Shown here one piece after another: positions 6,352 to 14,923 of a stretch of DNA of 18,929 bases (position 1 is its first letter; every line of letters starts with the position of its first letter). The stretch is from Ruminococcus sp. UBA1780 (GTDB taxonomy: Bacteria; Bacillota; Clostridia; Oscillospirales; Ruminococcaceae). A model generated the notes under the pieces. That model made no database searches and was not told where the DNA came from. It saw only the letters and a program-made list of their open reading frames with translations. A program made the position numbers and the translations under genes. Where the stretch lies: assembly GCA_002315235.1 (NCBI GenBank), contig DCGK01000069.1, forward strand, positions 257 to 19,185, written 5' to 3'.

Positions 6352-8511
6352 TTACTTATCAGTTTTCCTGCCGGTAAGCTCCAGATACAGAGCAACCGCT
6401 CTTTCCCTTGCTTCCGTTCCTGTTTTCTCCCCGCCGTAAACAGCCCTGTCAAAATCTTCAACCGTCATGCTCATATCCGTACCGTAAACCTCACGGACAT
6501 ATTTTCCTGTCTGTGCGGATGTCATGCTGTTATCAAGTCCGAGTCTTTTTCTCAGTCTGACAAAAACAGCCTCAACAGTTTTTTCATCTGACATTTTTTT
6601 AATTCTGAACATAAATATTTTTTCAGAAATATACGGATAAATAATCCTGTCATAAAACAGTATGAATAATATAATCAGAAATGCGGCAATTCCAAGAAGT
6701 ACTGACATTCTGAAATCAAAATCCGGTTTGCGTCCTGTATTGCTGAGGCTTGTCGGCTCAAATGCCATCCAGCCGTATCCGGAAATATACAGTTCAGGAT
6801 ATGCGTGAAGATCCGAATCATATACAGTCGTGATTCCGTTTTCGTCAGGATCGTGAAGATGAATTCCCTCTGCATAGCGGGCAGGTATTCCTGCTGCTCT
6901 CGCCATCAGAACCATTGCTGTGGCGTAATCAGAACAGATACCGGTTTTCCCTTCGGTAAGGAAATATTCCATGTTGTATCCGTAAGGTTTTCTGTATGAA
7001 AGACTGTATGTAAAATCATTACGTTCAAAATAGCTTTCGATTGCACATGCCTTTTCATAATCCGACCTGTTCTTTCTGACCGCATTCTCCGTAATCCTGT
7101 AAACAGCTTCCGGATACTCATCAGCATAATCTGACAGGTAATTAACCGCGGAATTAAAGTCATCAGCATACGCGACAATTAAATCACTGTATCCGTCAAT
7201 ACCGTTTTCATCAAGAACACGGCGCATGTCTCCCAGAAACTCCCCGAAGTTTTCCATGTTAAGAGATGAAACAAGCTTTATTATATTTTTGTTCACTGTC
7301 AGCTGGTCTGTATAATACCTGACAATATAGCTTTTATCGAATGGCTTTGGTGAATAAAGCGTTCCCTGCGACGTCCTCATTACATCGACTGATGAGCCGG
7401 CTACTGAAAAAGCAAGTGCCGGTGAATAGTAAAATACGGAAGGTACAAAGGATTCAAGCATAGTAACACTTTTTATGTTGATGCCTTCCTTTACAGGACT
7501 GAGCTTTTCAATATCATACTTTTCAGCAAAATCAGCGTCAGCATCCGCTGCTGCTGCTGCTGCACTGCATAATGCTGCAGGGTCAAGAAGCTTAACAGCA
7601 TCCTCGTTCAGTATCTCACCTTTACGTTCATCTGCTTCTGCAGTCCATTTGTTTTTATCAAAATTATAACTGCTGAAGGTCTGTGACTTCAGATTGAGAG
7701 GAGTTTCCTGCGAAAGGAATTCATAGAGCTTTATGTCCGCTGCTTTGGTATACGCTGCGGATGAGGTTGCTGTTTCAGACATAATTCCGAGCCTCTCAAG
7801 CATGTATTCTGTAATTTTTTCTGATTCAAATACAGTATCTACCCAGGAGTTGTCAAACCCTATCTGCGGCTTCGGAAGAATCAGAGCCATAAATGCATTG
7901 AACGCAAGGAAAACTGTAATCGAACGCTTATAGCCGCGGTCAACCACCATTTTCTGACGTTTTTTTGTATTTATCTGCCTGCAGTGAATCATCAGTGCCA
8001 TATACATGGCAAGCAGAAGAAGTGCGAAAAATACAGGAACATCCTCGCCTTCCTTTCGGTATACAGCAAAAGGAATAAGCGTAATCAGAAAGGTCATCGA
8101 GATTCTGTACCTGACTGCAGAGAAATAATAAACCGTTGACGCAATAAAAAAGTTTATGATTATAAACGTCGCGGATATGTATGCAAATGAAAAATCAACA
8201 AGAGCCTGCGGAGAAAGGAACCAGATAAAATAGTCCATGCTGCTCTTATTGTTTCCGGTCCGTATCGCTATTGTAACCATTCCGGCTATTGCCAGAAATG
8301 AACCGACAATGGAGATGAATCTGAGTAAAACAGATTTTTCAGATATGTATGAATAGAATGAGAAAACTGTTGTCTGAATAACCAGCGTCACAATAAAAAA
8401 CAGTGCCAGATATGTACGGCTGTAAACATACATGCAGCTTGTTACTATTGAAACACAGAGCATAAGCGGAACAATATTTTTCGTTATTCCGTCCCTGTAA
8501 AACTTTATCAT
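6352..8511 (-). CDS. TgpA-like transmembrane transglutaminase-core protein
   Basis: This 719-residue protein is the transglutaminase-like partner commonly encoded with MoxR and DUF58 proteins. About seven hydrophobic segments occur between residues 12 and 213. A large extracytoplasmic region (~214-602) contains the transglutaminase/protease-like core near 485-590, then a last membrane helix (~603-622) and a cytoplasmic C-terminal region with some resemblance to DUF4129. Catalytic candidates are C526 (TGICSDYATAM), H569 (DLHAYPELY) and E585 (GWMAFEPT), the last in place of the more usual Asp. An Ala/Asp-rich run at 314-328 is a likely flexible loop. The ATG follows GGTGAG, 15 bp after the DUF58 stop. 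Its reaction (crosslinking, proteolysis or other) is not established by sequence. Confidence 0.85.
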   Translation of the reverse strand: MIKFYRDGITKNIVPLMLCVSIVTSCMYVYSRTYLALFFIVTLVIQTTVFSFYSYISEKSVLLRFISIVGSFLAIAGMVTIAIRTGNNKSSMDYFIWFLSPQALVDFSFAYISATFIIINFFIASTVYYFSAVRYRISMTFLITLIPFAVYRKEGEDVPVFFALLLLAMYMALMIHCRQINTKKRQKMVVDRGYKRSITVFLAFNAFMALILPKPQIGFDNSWVDTVFESEKITEYMLERLGIMSETATSSAAYTKAADIKLYEFLSQETPLNLKSQTFSSYNFDKNKWTAEADERKGEILNEDAVKLLDPAALCSAAAAAADADADFAEKYDIEKLSPVKEGINIKSVTMLESFVPSVFYYSPALAFSVAGSSVDVMRTSQGTLYSPKPFDKSYIVRYYTDQLTVNKNIIKLVSSLNMENFGEFLGDMRRVLDENGIDGYSDLIVAYADDFNSAVNYLSDYADEYPEAVYRITENAVRKNRSDYEKACAIESYFERNDFTYSLSYRKPYGYNMEYFLTEGKTGICSDYATAMVLMARAAGIPARYAEGIHLHDPDENGITTVYDSDLHAYPELYISGYGWMAFEPTSLSNTGRKPDFDFRMSVLLGIAAFLIILFILFYDRIIYPYISEKIFMFRIKKMSDEKTVEAVFVRLRKRLGLDNSMTSAQTGKYVREVYGTDMSMTVEDFDRAVYGGEKTGTEARERAVALYLELTGRKTDK

Positions 8512-8526
8512 ATGCTCACCCCCGGA

Positions 8527-9699
8527 TCAGACTGCAGCGGACAGGTTCCATTCACTGCCCAGAAGCCAGAGTTCGGATACATTCTGCAGACTCATGCCGT
8601 ACAGCTCAGCAGGAATTACCATCTTTACACTGTTACCGCTCATTTCAGAAGCCTCTGCCTCTGCGGCAAGTTCATCTGTTACTCTGAGAGTACAGATAAC
8701 ATTGACATCCGAAGACTTTGAACCGGAATTCTGATCAAGAGTAACCCTGCACGGCTTGTCCAGATATCCTATAATCTCAGCGGATATTTTTTCTGCCTCT
8801 TCAGGTGTATTTACATTTTCAGTGTACATCATACCTTCTCTCGGATATGTGAATCTGCATTCAATGCCGTTCTGAACACACATGCTCAGAACTGACAGAG
8901 CAGCCTCCGTTATCATGCCTGTGTAGTAGAGTCCCTCTCTTTTGTCACCGTATTCGGCAGCGGAACTCAGATCAAGAATAATATTCGGAAGTGTCATACC
9001 TGAACTTTCATCAAGTCTGACATAAAGTTCATTTCGCTTTGAGGAAAGCTTCCAGTTAATTCTTTTCAGAGGATCACCCGGAACATAGTTCCTGTATCCG
9101 TAACCGGGAACTGAAGTTTTCCCGTAAACAACTGAGGTTTCCTCTTCGTCATCATTGTCGGGAAGAGTATTGTAAATACTTCTGAGCAGCTCGCTGTAGT
9201 CCTCAATTTCGTGGATCTCGGCCATTATACCGACTGAATGAGTCACTTCCGGAACCGGTACACGAAATCTGAAAATACCAAGATAATCCGTGATGCAGAT
9301 TTTTCTGACGGTTATCACAGCTGTACCGCAGACTTCCGGAAAAAGTACTGATTCAACAGAAAAGCTTCTGTTTTCAGACATTGAAAATCTGTACACATCA
9401 TATTCCGGTTTCCTGAAATGCTCTGATACAGAAAGTTCAAAGCTCACAACAGGCACCGGAATAAGAGTGCTTTTAAATGCCTTTACTGTCAGCGTACAGC
9501 TCTGTTTTTTTGAAATAAGCTCATCTGAAACTGCTATCTCAAATCTGATTTTTTTCCTTGAAAACAGTGTCAGAAATACTGAAACGACGGGAACTACAAC
9601 AAGAAATACAGTCATTATTCCGCCTGCATTTCTGTCAAACAGAAGCATGTATCCAAGTGCCGACAGCAGCACTGCCATGTAGGATATAACAGCTTTCAT
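8527..9699 (-). CDS. DUF58 domain-containing membrane protein
   Basis: The 390 residues begin with two membrane helices (~4-21 and 26-46), followed by an extended beta-rich region and then the DUF58 signature, YRNYVPGDPLKRINW (202-216), with KLSSKRNELYVR after it. DUF58 proteins carry a von Willebrand A-like fold and are thought to work with MoxR ATPases in assembling or activating envelope proteins or complexes. A highly acidic stretch, NDDEEE (182-187), precedes the signature. The ATG is preceded by GGGAGG. It sits 19 bp after moxR and 15 bp before the transglutaminase gene, so the three genes form one unit. Confidence 0.9.
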   Translation of the reverse strand: MKAVISYMAVLLSALGYMLLFDRNAGGIMTVFLVVVPVVSVFLTLFSRKKIRFEIAVSDELISKKQSCTLTVKAFKSTLIPVPVVSFELSVSEHFRKPEYDVYRFSMSENRSFSVESVLFPEVCGTAVITVRKICITDYLGIFRFRVPVPEVTHSVGIMAEIHEIEDYSELLRSIYNTLPDNDDEEETSVVYGKTSVPGYGYRNYVPGDPLKRINWKLSSKRNELYVRLDESSGMTLPNIILDLSSAAEYGDKREGLYYTGMITEAALSVLSMCVQNGIECRFTYPREGMMYTENVNTPEEAEKISAEIIGYLDKPCRVTLDQNSGSKSSDVNVICTLRVTDELAAEAEASEMSGNSVKMVIPAELYGMSLQNVSELWLLGSEWNLSAAV

Positions 9700-9718
9700 G
9701 AATTAATCCTCCCGTTGT

Positions 9719-10660
9719 TTATCCGTGAACTTCTGACGGAACCGCAGCCGTGCTGAGGATTCTGTTCACAAATCCTGCGGAAGTGGCGTATTTTGTTTTG
9801 CCGCTGACTGAAAGAATAATTCGGTGAGACAGAACACTGCCTGCAATATACTTGACATCGTCAGGAGTAACAAACCCTCTTCCGTTTATAAATGCAGTTG
9901 CCTTGGCAGCCTTGTACAGTGAAATACTGCCGCGGGGACTTACACCCAGAACAACTGTTTCAGTATCACGGGTTGCTCTTACTATATCAGTAATATACCG
10001 TTTCACCGCAGGGGAAACCTTAACATTCTTCATCTGTTCCTGAAGCTCCTTAATATCTTCAAGAGAAATTACTGCTTTTTCAATACTGTCAACAGGATTT
10101 CCGAATTCTGTTCGTTCAAGAATTCTCAGTTCCTCTTCTGCCGTTGGATAGCCCATGCTGATTTTCAAAAAAAATCTGTCCATCTGTGCTTCAGGAAGAT
10201 GATATGTACCATAGGTTTCAACCGGATTCTGAGTTGCCATAACCATAAACGGCGAAGGCAGCTCATGTGTTTCGCCGTCGAGACTGATCTGACCTTCTTC
10301 CATAATCTCAAGAAGGCTTGACTGCGCCTTCGGGGAAGCTCTGTTTATTTCATCAGCCAGAAGAAAATTGCAGAGTGCAGCACCAGGACGGTACTCCATC
10401 TCCCCGGTTTTCTGGTTTATCATTGAAAATCCTGTAATATCGGAAGGCATAATATCCGGAGTCATCTGAATGCGGTTAAACCTGCCGTCAAGCGATTTTG
10501 CAAGTGATGAAACAAGCTGGGTTTTTCCGACACCCGGAACGTCTTCTATGAGAATATGCCCTTCACAGAGAAGTGCAGCTATAACCCTGAGAATAACTTC
10601 ATCCTTGCCGACAATGGCACGTCCTATATTGTCTTTGAGTATTTGTATTTTTTCATTCAT
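9719..10660 (-). CDS. MoxR family AAA+ ATPase
   Basis: MoxR ATPases are chaperone-like AAA+ enzymes that mature or activate partner complexes, usually with a DUF58/VWA protein encoded next door. The 313 residues show Walker A, PGVGKTQLV (K46, T47), Walker B, LLADEINRA (D103, E104), and sensor 1 at N145 in MATQNP; EAQMDRFFLK and SPRGSISLYKAA are also typical of the family. It is cytoplasmic. The ATG follows AAGGGGAG. A consensus promoter (10726-10754) and a short dyad (10696-10714) lie upstream, making it the first gene of the moxR-DUF58-transglutaminase operon. The biological target is unknown. Confidence 0.95.
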   Translation of the reverse strand: MNEKIQILKDNIGRAIVGKDEVILRVIAALLCEGHILIEDVPGVGKTQLVSSLAKSLDGRFNRIQMTPDIMPSDITGFSMINQKTGEMEYRPGAALCNFLLADEINRASPKAQSSLLEIMEEGQISLDGETHELPSPFMVMATQNPVETYGTYHLPEAQMDRFFLKISMGYPTAEEELRILERTEFGNPVDSIEKAVISLEDIKELQEQMKNVKVSPAVKRYITDIVRATRDTETVVLGVSPRGSISLYKAAKATAFINGRGFVTPDDVKYIAGSVLSHRIILSVSGKTKYATSAGFVNRILSTAAVPSEVHG

Positions 10661-10695
10661 ATTTTTCTCCCCTTATCTTCCTTCAAAACTGAGAA

Positions 10696-10714
10696 AGTCA
10701 AATTCATTTTGACT
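10696..10714. promoter_or_regulatory. Dyad in the moxR leader, possible operator
   Basis: AGTCAAA (10696-10702) and TTTGACT (10708-10714) are perfect 7-bp inverted arms with a 5-base centre. It lies just downstream of the expected transcription start (~10719) of the moxR promoter, where a repressor could block elongation. It may also be chance in A/T-rich DNA. Confidence 0.4.
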
Positions 10715-10725
10715 ATTACTATAAT

Positions 10726-10754
10726 ATTATAACAAATATATTGTTCCTTTTCAA
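10726..10754 (-). promoter_or_regulatory. SigA-type promoter of the moxR operon
   Basis: On the minus strand: TTGAAA (10749-10754), a 17-bp A/T-rich spacer, and a perfect TATAAT (10726-10731). It is in the right place to drive moxR, DUF58 and the transglutaminase gene, with a leader of ~60 nt. Confidence 0.8.
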
Positions 10755-10794
10755 TAGTTTCATATCAGAGTTTCCAGCCGAAAATGGTATTTTG

Positions 10795-10842
10795 CAAAAA
10801 AATAACAGACCCCGCCTCTGCAGACAGGGTCTGTTTTTCTTT
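10795..10842 (-). terminator. Terminator of the foldase gene, T-tracts on both strands
   Basis: AACAGACCC (10804-10812) and GGGTCTGTT (10827-10835) form a perfect 9-bp stem around a 14-base loop that itself contains TCTGCAGA. The minus strand continues as TATTTTTTTGC, ending transcription of the gene at 10873-12261. The plus strand also has a T-run after the stem. Confidence 0.85.
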
Positions 10843-10872
10843 ATCGTTCAAAGCTCTGTTTTGTTATACAGC

Positions 10873-12261
10873 TTACATCTTGATGTTGAAAGGATCATAT
10901 CTCTTAAGAGCAGGTTCGTTGAACTTTGTTCCGTAAGCCTCTGCCCACTCAGCTGCCATGTTGTCGAAATTATCCTTGTTCATTTCAGCAATAATGCCCG
11001 ACTTTTTGTCTCCTTCAAAGAAATCTTTTCTGTCAACAATGCTAAGACGTTTGATAAGGTAAATACCATCTTCCTCTTCGATAACAGCTGTCTTGTCAAC
11101 AGCAATTTCTTCAAATACAGCCTTGTTTATCTTTTCTGTAGGGGTGTAGCCGTCATCCTCTGAACCCTTCTTATAGATATTTTCATTTGCATAAGGATCG
11201 CTGTCTTCTTCATCTTCAGGTTCAGTTTCATCTGCTGCTGTTGTTGTAACCTCAGGTTCAGCATCTCCTTCAGCAGCTGTAGTAACTTCAGCTTCTTCTT
11301 CATCTGCATCAGCTTCGTCATCTGATGCTTCATCTTCAGCTGTTTCATCTTCAGATTCAGTCTCTTCAGCTGCATCCTCAGCAGATTCTTCCTCAGAAGC
11401 AGTTGTAGTAACCTCAGCATCTTCGTCTGCAGCTGTTGTTACAGGAGCAGTAGTAACAGCAGGTTCTTCTTCGGAATCTGATTCTTCTCCGGCTGCTTCT
11501 GCAGCAGCTGCTGCAGCCTCTTCAGCGAGCTTTGCCTGATAGTCCGAATATTCCTTTATAAGCTTGTCAAAGCTTACACCTGAATCAGCTTTCTTTTTAT
11601 ATTCTTCAGCAAGCTTCTTTACTTCCTTCTTACCGTCTTCGTCAAGATCATTGCCTTCTGCATCCTTAAATGAGAAGCTGATTGTCTTCACTCTTGCGTA
11701 GTTTCCTTCAAGGTAGGCAGAAATTTCATTATCAGAGCATTCCTTTTCGCCGCCCTCGCCGTAGTAGTAATCAAGAACCATGTCTCTCTTGTAGTCATAT
11801 TCTACAAGAGCTTTGAATGAATCCTTGCCGATACCGTTTGTTTCATACTGTTCTGCGTAGTATCCCCAGTACATATCAACTGTGTTTTTTATTGATTCTG
11901 AGTCTTCAGCAGAAAGTTCAAGTCCGAGCTCGTCAAACTTTTCATTTACACCCATGAAAACCTTAAGCTGCTTTTCAGCTCTGTTGTTAATCCATTCTGT
12001 GATGTCTGTATTTTCAACAGTCATTGTTTTGAGAAGCTTAACGTCGGAAATATCAAGTTCCTCGTTGCCCTTCTTAAGCTTTGATGTGGCCTCACTGTAC
12101 GCTTCTGTCTGATAGAAGATATAGACACCTGCATTTACTTCAGTATCATTGCATTTTGCAATCCATGATGTGCTCTCGCCGCATCCGGTAGCAGCAAATA
12201 CCATTGTAAGGGCTGTTGCAGCCGCAATAATTTTCCTGTAAAGATACTTATTAAAAGACAT
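10873..12261 (-). CDS. Parvulin/PrsA-like foldase lipoprotein with a long acidic Thr-cluster insert
   Basis: The 462 residues start with a lipoprotein-type signal peptide (K4...K10, hydrophobic 11-23) ending at C27 in FAATGC. A SurA/PrsA-like helical region fills ~35-185, followed by a parvulin-type (PpiC) domain from ~188. The domain is split: VKTISFSF...GVSFDKLIKEYSD (190-240), then ~110 acidic residues (~244-356) with repeated VTTA/EVTTTA motifs, then the remainder (~357-408, KINKAVFEEIAVDKTAVIEEEDGIYLIK). The usual parvulin histidines are missing: HIL is TIS (193-195) and GYHI is GIYL (399-402). It therefore may act as a chaperone rather than an active prolyl isomerase. AAGGAG precedes the ATG. 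The gene has its own promoter and terminator. Confidence 0.8.
   Translation of the reverse strand: MSFNKYLYRKIIAAATALTMVFAATGCGESTSWIAKCNDTEVNAGVYIFYQTEAYSEATSKLKKGNEELDISDVKLLKTMTVENTDITEWINNRAEKQLKVFMGVNEKFDELGLELSAEDSESIKNTVDMYWGYYAEQYETNGIGKDSFKALVEYDYKRDMVLDYYYGEGGEKECSDNEISAYLEGNYARVKTISFSFKDAEGNDLDEDGKKEVKKLAEEYKKKADSGVSFDKLIKEYSDYQAKLAEEAAAAAAEAAGEESDSEEEPAVTTAPVTTAADEDAEVTTTASEEESAEDAAEETESEDETAEDEASDDEADADEEEAEVTTAAEGDAEPEVTTTAADETEPEDEEDSDPYANENIYKKGSEDDGYTPTEKINKAVFEEIAVDKTAVIEEEDGIYLIKRLSIVDRKDFFEGDKKSGIIAEMNKDNFDNMAAEWAEAYGTKFNEPALKRYDPFNIKM
11194..11532 (-). repeat. Low-complexity acidic/Thr repeat coding segment inside the foldase gene
   Basis: This DNA encodes residues ~244-356 of the foldase, almost entirely Glu, Asp, Ala, Thr and Val, with four VTT-type clusters (VTTAPVTTA, EVTTTAS, EVTTAAE, EVTTTAA). 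On the plus strand it reads as runs of TCTTC, TCATC and CAGC trinucleotides, which makes replication slippage and length variation between strains likely. Confidence 0.85.
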
Positions 12262-12338
12262 TTTAATAAAACTCCTTTGTATGATTTTTGGGAAAATACT
12301 GTCACACGCAGTACTTTCATGATTTCATATACTTATCT

Positions 12339-12367
12339 ATTATACATTATTCTTACTGATAAGTCCA
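12339..12367 (-). promoter_or_regulatory. Probable promoter of the foldase gene
   Basis: On the minus strand: TGGACT (12362-12367, 4 of 6), a 17-bp spacer, and a perfect TATAAT (12339-12344). 7-bp inverted arms, ACTTATC (12331-12337) and GATAAGT (12357-12363), flank the -10 and could be an operator. The leader would be ~70 nt. Confidence 0.55.
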
Positions 12368-12447
12368 TAGAATTTTTAAATTTTTTTCCGAAATCCGGTC
12401 TTAGTTACAATTATAATACAATAAAAAATAAATATTCAGTTTTACTA

Positions 12448-12475
12448 TTGAAAATTTATAAAAATGTGATAAAAT
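12448..12475 (+). promoter_or_regulatory. Probable extended -10 promoter of cdaA-cdaR
   Basis: TTGAAA (12448-12453), a 16-bp spacer, and TAAAAT (12470-12475) preceded by TGA, an extended -10 element. The leader to the cdaA start would be ~140 nt. A second TATAAT at 12556-12561 lacks a recognisable -35. Confidence 0.55.
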
Positions 12476-12493
12476 AATAATGTACTGTCTTTG

Positions 12494-12531
12494 TCACAGT
12501 GCACTGAAAAAATAAAGATTTTTCACTGTGA
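12494..12531 (+). promoter_or_regulatory. Inverted repeat in the cdaA leader
   Basis: TCACAGTG (12494-12501) and CACTGTGA (12524-12531) are perfect 8-bp arms around 22 bases. The right part, TTCACTGTGAA, is also a dyad by itself. No T-tract follows, so it is not a terminator. It could be a leader hairpin or protein-binding site. Confidence 0.4.
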
Positions 12532-12619
12532 ACGGCAGTAGTATTACGTTCACTTTATAATACTGTAAACACATATTTCATTTACTGTAACAGCATACAG
12601 GAAAGGATGTGAAGCGAAA

Positions 12620-13492
12620 TTGTATCCAAGCGGACTGTTTGGCTCTTTACTGAGCATTCTCAGTACAATAAAACCCATTGATGTACTGGACATTGCACTG
12701 CTTTCATTTATTATATACAAATTAATAAAAATAATCCGCGAAACACGTGCCGGACAGCTGGCGAAAGGTATTATCTTTCTCCTTCTTGCCTACTTTACAT
12801 GTGTAATTTTCAAGCTGAGAACAATCGAATTTCTTCTGAAGGTTATTCTTAACAACGGATTTATCGCAATTCTTATCATGTTTCAGCCTGAAATGAGGCG
12901 TACACTTGAAAGAGTCGGACGCACAAGCGTTGCCAAGTTCGCTTTCATAACCGAGCATCCTGATGACTATGTAGTAAAATGGGAAAAGGCAATAGATGCT
13001 ATCTGTGAGTCTGTTGAAGAGCTTTCCGCTTCAAAAACAGGTGCCCTGATAGTATGTGAACGAAAAACAAAGCTCGGCTCCGAAATTTCATCCGGAACTG
13101 TTATGAACTCACTTCCGAGCAAGGAGCTTCTGGGAACTATATTTTTCACAAAAACGCCTCTTCATGACGGTGCGGTAATTATGCGTGACGGCATAATAGT
13201 AGCTGCCGCATGCTTTCTTCCGAAGCCTGAGCATGAAGAATTCATAAGCAAAAAGCTCGGCTCACGACACAGAGCTGCCATAGGCATGAGCGAAAATTCA
13301 GACGCAGTCACTGTAGTTGTTTCCGAGGAAACCGGAAACATCTCCGTAACATGCAACGGAAAAATCTTCAGAAACTTTTCCCCTAAATCCCTCAGAACAT
13401 TTCTTACAGACCTTGTAATAAATGACAAGTCCGAAGATGAGGACAATGAGAAAAAGCGCTTTCTGCTTTTCCGCAGGAGGGATAAAAAATGA
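12620..13492 (+). CDS. cdaA: Diadenylate cyclase CdaA (c-di-AMP synthase)
   Basis: CdaA condenses two ATP into c-di-AMP at the membrane; the nucleotide controls potassium and osmolyte transport and cell-wall homeostasis. The 290 residues show three N-terminal membrane helices (~22-40, 48-66, 70-88) and then the DAC/DisA_N domain, with DGA at 183-185 (LHDGAVIM) and RHR at 216-218 (GSRHRAAIGMSE). FQPEMRRTLERVGR (88-101) is the usual linker. The start is TTG at 12620; no in-frame ATG fits, and AAGGATGTGA upstream resembles an extended AAGGAGGTGA site. The stop overlaps the cdaR ATG (ATGA). The C-terminal tail is charged and ends in FRRRDKK. Confidence 0.95.
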   Translation: MYPSGLFGSLLSILSTIKPIDVLDIALLSFIIYKLIKIIRETRAGQLAKGIIFLLLAYFTCVIFKLRTIEFLLKVILNNGFIAILIMFQPEMRRTLERVGRTSVAKFAFITEHPDDYVVKWEKAIDAICESVEELSASKTGALIVCERKTKLGSEISSGTVMNSLPSKELLGTIFFTKTPLHDGAVIMRDGIIVAAACFLPKPEHEEFISKKLGSRHRAAIGMSENSDAVTVVVSEETGNISVTCNGKIFRNFSPKSLRTFLTDLVINDKSEDEDNEKKRFLLFRRRDKK

Positions 13493-14910
13493 ACCATTTA
13501 TACAAGAAAATTAAATCATTTGTTCAGAAAAGTCTCGAAAAAGACTCTGTTCTGCTCGTGCTTTCAGTTCTGCTTGCACTGTTTGTATGGGGATACATCA
13601 CCAACAACGAGTATCCTGACATCCGCGAATACATCACAGATGTTGCAATTGACTATGATGACAGTATATCAGGTACTCCTGCCGAAGCGGAAGGATACAA
13701 GATATACGACGCTGAATTCTCCACAGTTGACATATACGTCGGCGCAAACAGAAAATATCTTGGTTTTCTCAACAGGAACATGTTTACCGCCACTATTTCG
13801 GCTGAAAACTATTCCGGCGAACAGCCTGTAAACGCAAAGATAAAGGTTTCCAAAACCGACGAAAATGACTTCGAGTGTGACTACGGCCTTAAGGACCCAA
13901 AAAAGAACAAAGTCAAGGTTTATTTCTACAAGGAAATCACACGTACAATCGATGTAACGGTCAAAGCACCGGATATCACAGCTGCTGAGGGATACAAACT
14001 CAAAAATCTTTCCTGCGATTCACTTTCTGTAACCGGACCTGAACCGTATGTAAACATGATAAGCAGCTGCGTTCTAAATATACAGCAGAAAATCGCTTTT
14101 GACGCAAGAAAATCAATCCCGGTTACTGCTTCTCTTTCAAACATCACATTCCTTAACGAAAACGGTGAGGATATCAACAAAATAATCCGTCCTTATCTTT
14201 CAAAGAACCAGTTCAGAATAAACAAGCCGGAACTCAATGTTATGGTCAATATATCAGAGGTCAAGAATCTCGATATTACTTATAAGCTTACCTGTGACGG
14301 CGGAAATCTTCCTGCATACTTCAATCCTGATTTTATAACAGACAGACTCTCACTGAGTACTCCGTCAATCACAGTTTCTTCTGATGATCCGACGCTTGAA
14401 AACATGACTGCTCTCTCTGTCGCAACCGACCAGAATATATCACTCAGCAGCATAGGTCTGGACTTTGCAACAACATTTGATATACGAAAAGCCCTTGAGA
14501 GTTATCCTGCACTTACCAATGAAACCAACATAAATTCCAGCTATGTAACGTTTGACAGTACCGGACTTGAGGAAAAGATTTTCGACAGCTGTGACAAAAT
14601 CAACATTAAAAATCCTTATCCGCAGAAATACAACGCTGTTCAGATAACACAGCAGCTGACGGACATAAAGGTAATCGGACCGGCTTCGGACATTGAAAAA
14701 ATAACCGTTGATGACCTTCAGGTTGAAATTGATCTTTCAAAGAGCTCAGTTTCGGATACAGGCAGGCTTAATCCGGGACTCAGCACATACAAGGCACTCA
14801 TCACTCTCCCGCCGAAATTCCGCAACGTCTGGGTTTACGGCGAATACACGGTTGCCGTTGAAATATCAGAAGTTCCTGAATCAGAAAACGGTCCGGCAGT
14901 ATCTCACTGA
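13489..14910 (+). CDS. cdaR: YbbR-domain regulator of CdaA
   Basis: CdaR is a membrane-anchored extracellular protein that modulates CdaA activity. The 473 residues have one membrane helix (~20-37, VLLVLSVLLALFVWGYI) after a basic N-terminus, then a long beta-rich extracytoplasmic part fitting several YbbR repeats. Typical YbbR phrases include VTVKAPDITAAEGYKLKNL, LSVTGPEPYVNMI and KVIGPASDIEKI. The ATG overlaps the cdaA stop by 4 bp, so they are co-translated, and a strong terminator follows at 14924-14960. The glmM gene often found third in this operon is absent here. Confidence 0.92.
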   Translation: MNHLYKKIKSFVQKSLEKDSVLLVLSVLLALFVWGYITNNEYPDIREYITDVAIDYDDSISGTPAEAEGYKIYDAEFSTVDIYVGANRKYLGFLNRNMFTATISAENYSGEQPVNAKIKVSKTDENDFECDYGLKDPKKNKVKVYFYKEITRTIDVTVKAPDITAAEGYKLKNLSCDSLSVTGPEPYVNMISSCVLNIQQKIAFDARKSIPVTASLSNITFLNENGEDINKIIRPYLSKNQFRINKPELNVMVNISEVKNLDITYKLTCDGGNLPAYFNPDFITDRLSLSTPSITVSSDDPTLENMTALSVATDQNISLSSIGLDFATTFDIRKALESYPALTNETNINSSYVTFDSTGLEEKIFDSCDKINIKNPYPQKYNAVQITQQLTDIKVIGPASDIEKITVDDLQVEIDLSKSSVSDTGRLNPGLSTYKALITLPPKFRNVWVYGEYTVAVEISEVPESENGPAVSH

Positions 14911-14923
14911 AACAACTATCAGG

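Larger units (their letters stand above)
12262..12619. other. 358-bp divergent intergenic region between the foldase gene and cdaA
   Basis: This A/T-rich spacer holds the foldase ribosome-binding site (AAGGAG) and promoter on the minus strand, and the cdaA promoter and leader on the plus strand. I see no convincing small gene or known riboswitch. A hairpin-capable repeat lies at 12494-12531 and a second -10-like TATAAT at 12556-12561. Confidence 0.7.

Noticed and set aside
10741..11163. 140-codon plus-strand reading frame opposite the foldase gene 3' end
   Set aside because: It runs across the foldase terminator and antisense to a well-supported gene, and has no ribosome-binding site or family resemblance.
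11127..11420. 97-codon minus-strand frame rich in Leu, Lys and Met
   Set aside because: It is the shifted-frame reading of the acidic trinucleotide-repeat segment of the foldase gene; its Leu/Lys/Gln monotony is an artefact of that repeat.
12277..12477. 66-codon plus-strand frame in the foldase-cdaA spacer
   Set aside because: It overlaps the foldase ribosome-binding site and promoter and the cdaA promoter, has no ribosome-binding site of its own, and has an A/T-driven Ile/Lys/Asn/Tyr composition.
12482..12619. c-di-AMP (ydaO-type) riboswitch in the cdaA leader
   Set aside because: The conserved purine-rich core of that riboswitch class was not recognised and the leader is short; only simple dyads are seen.
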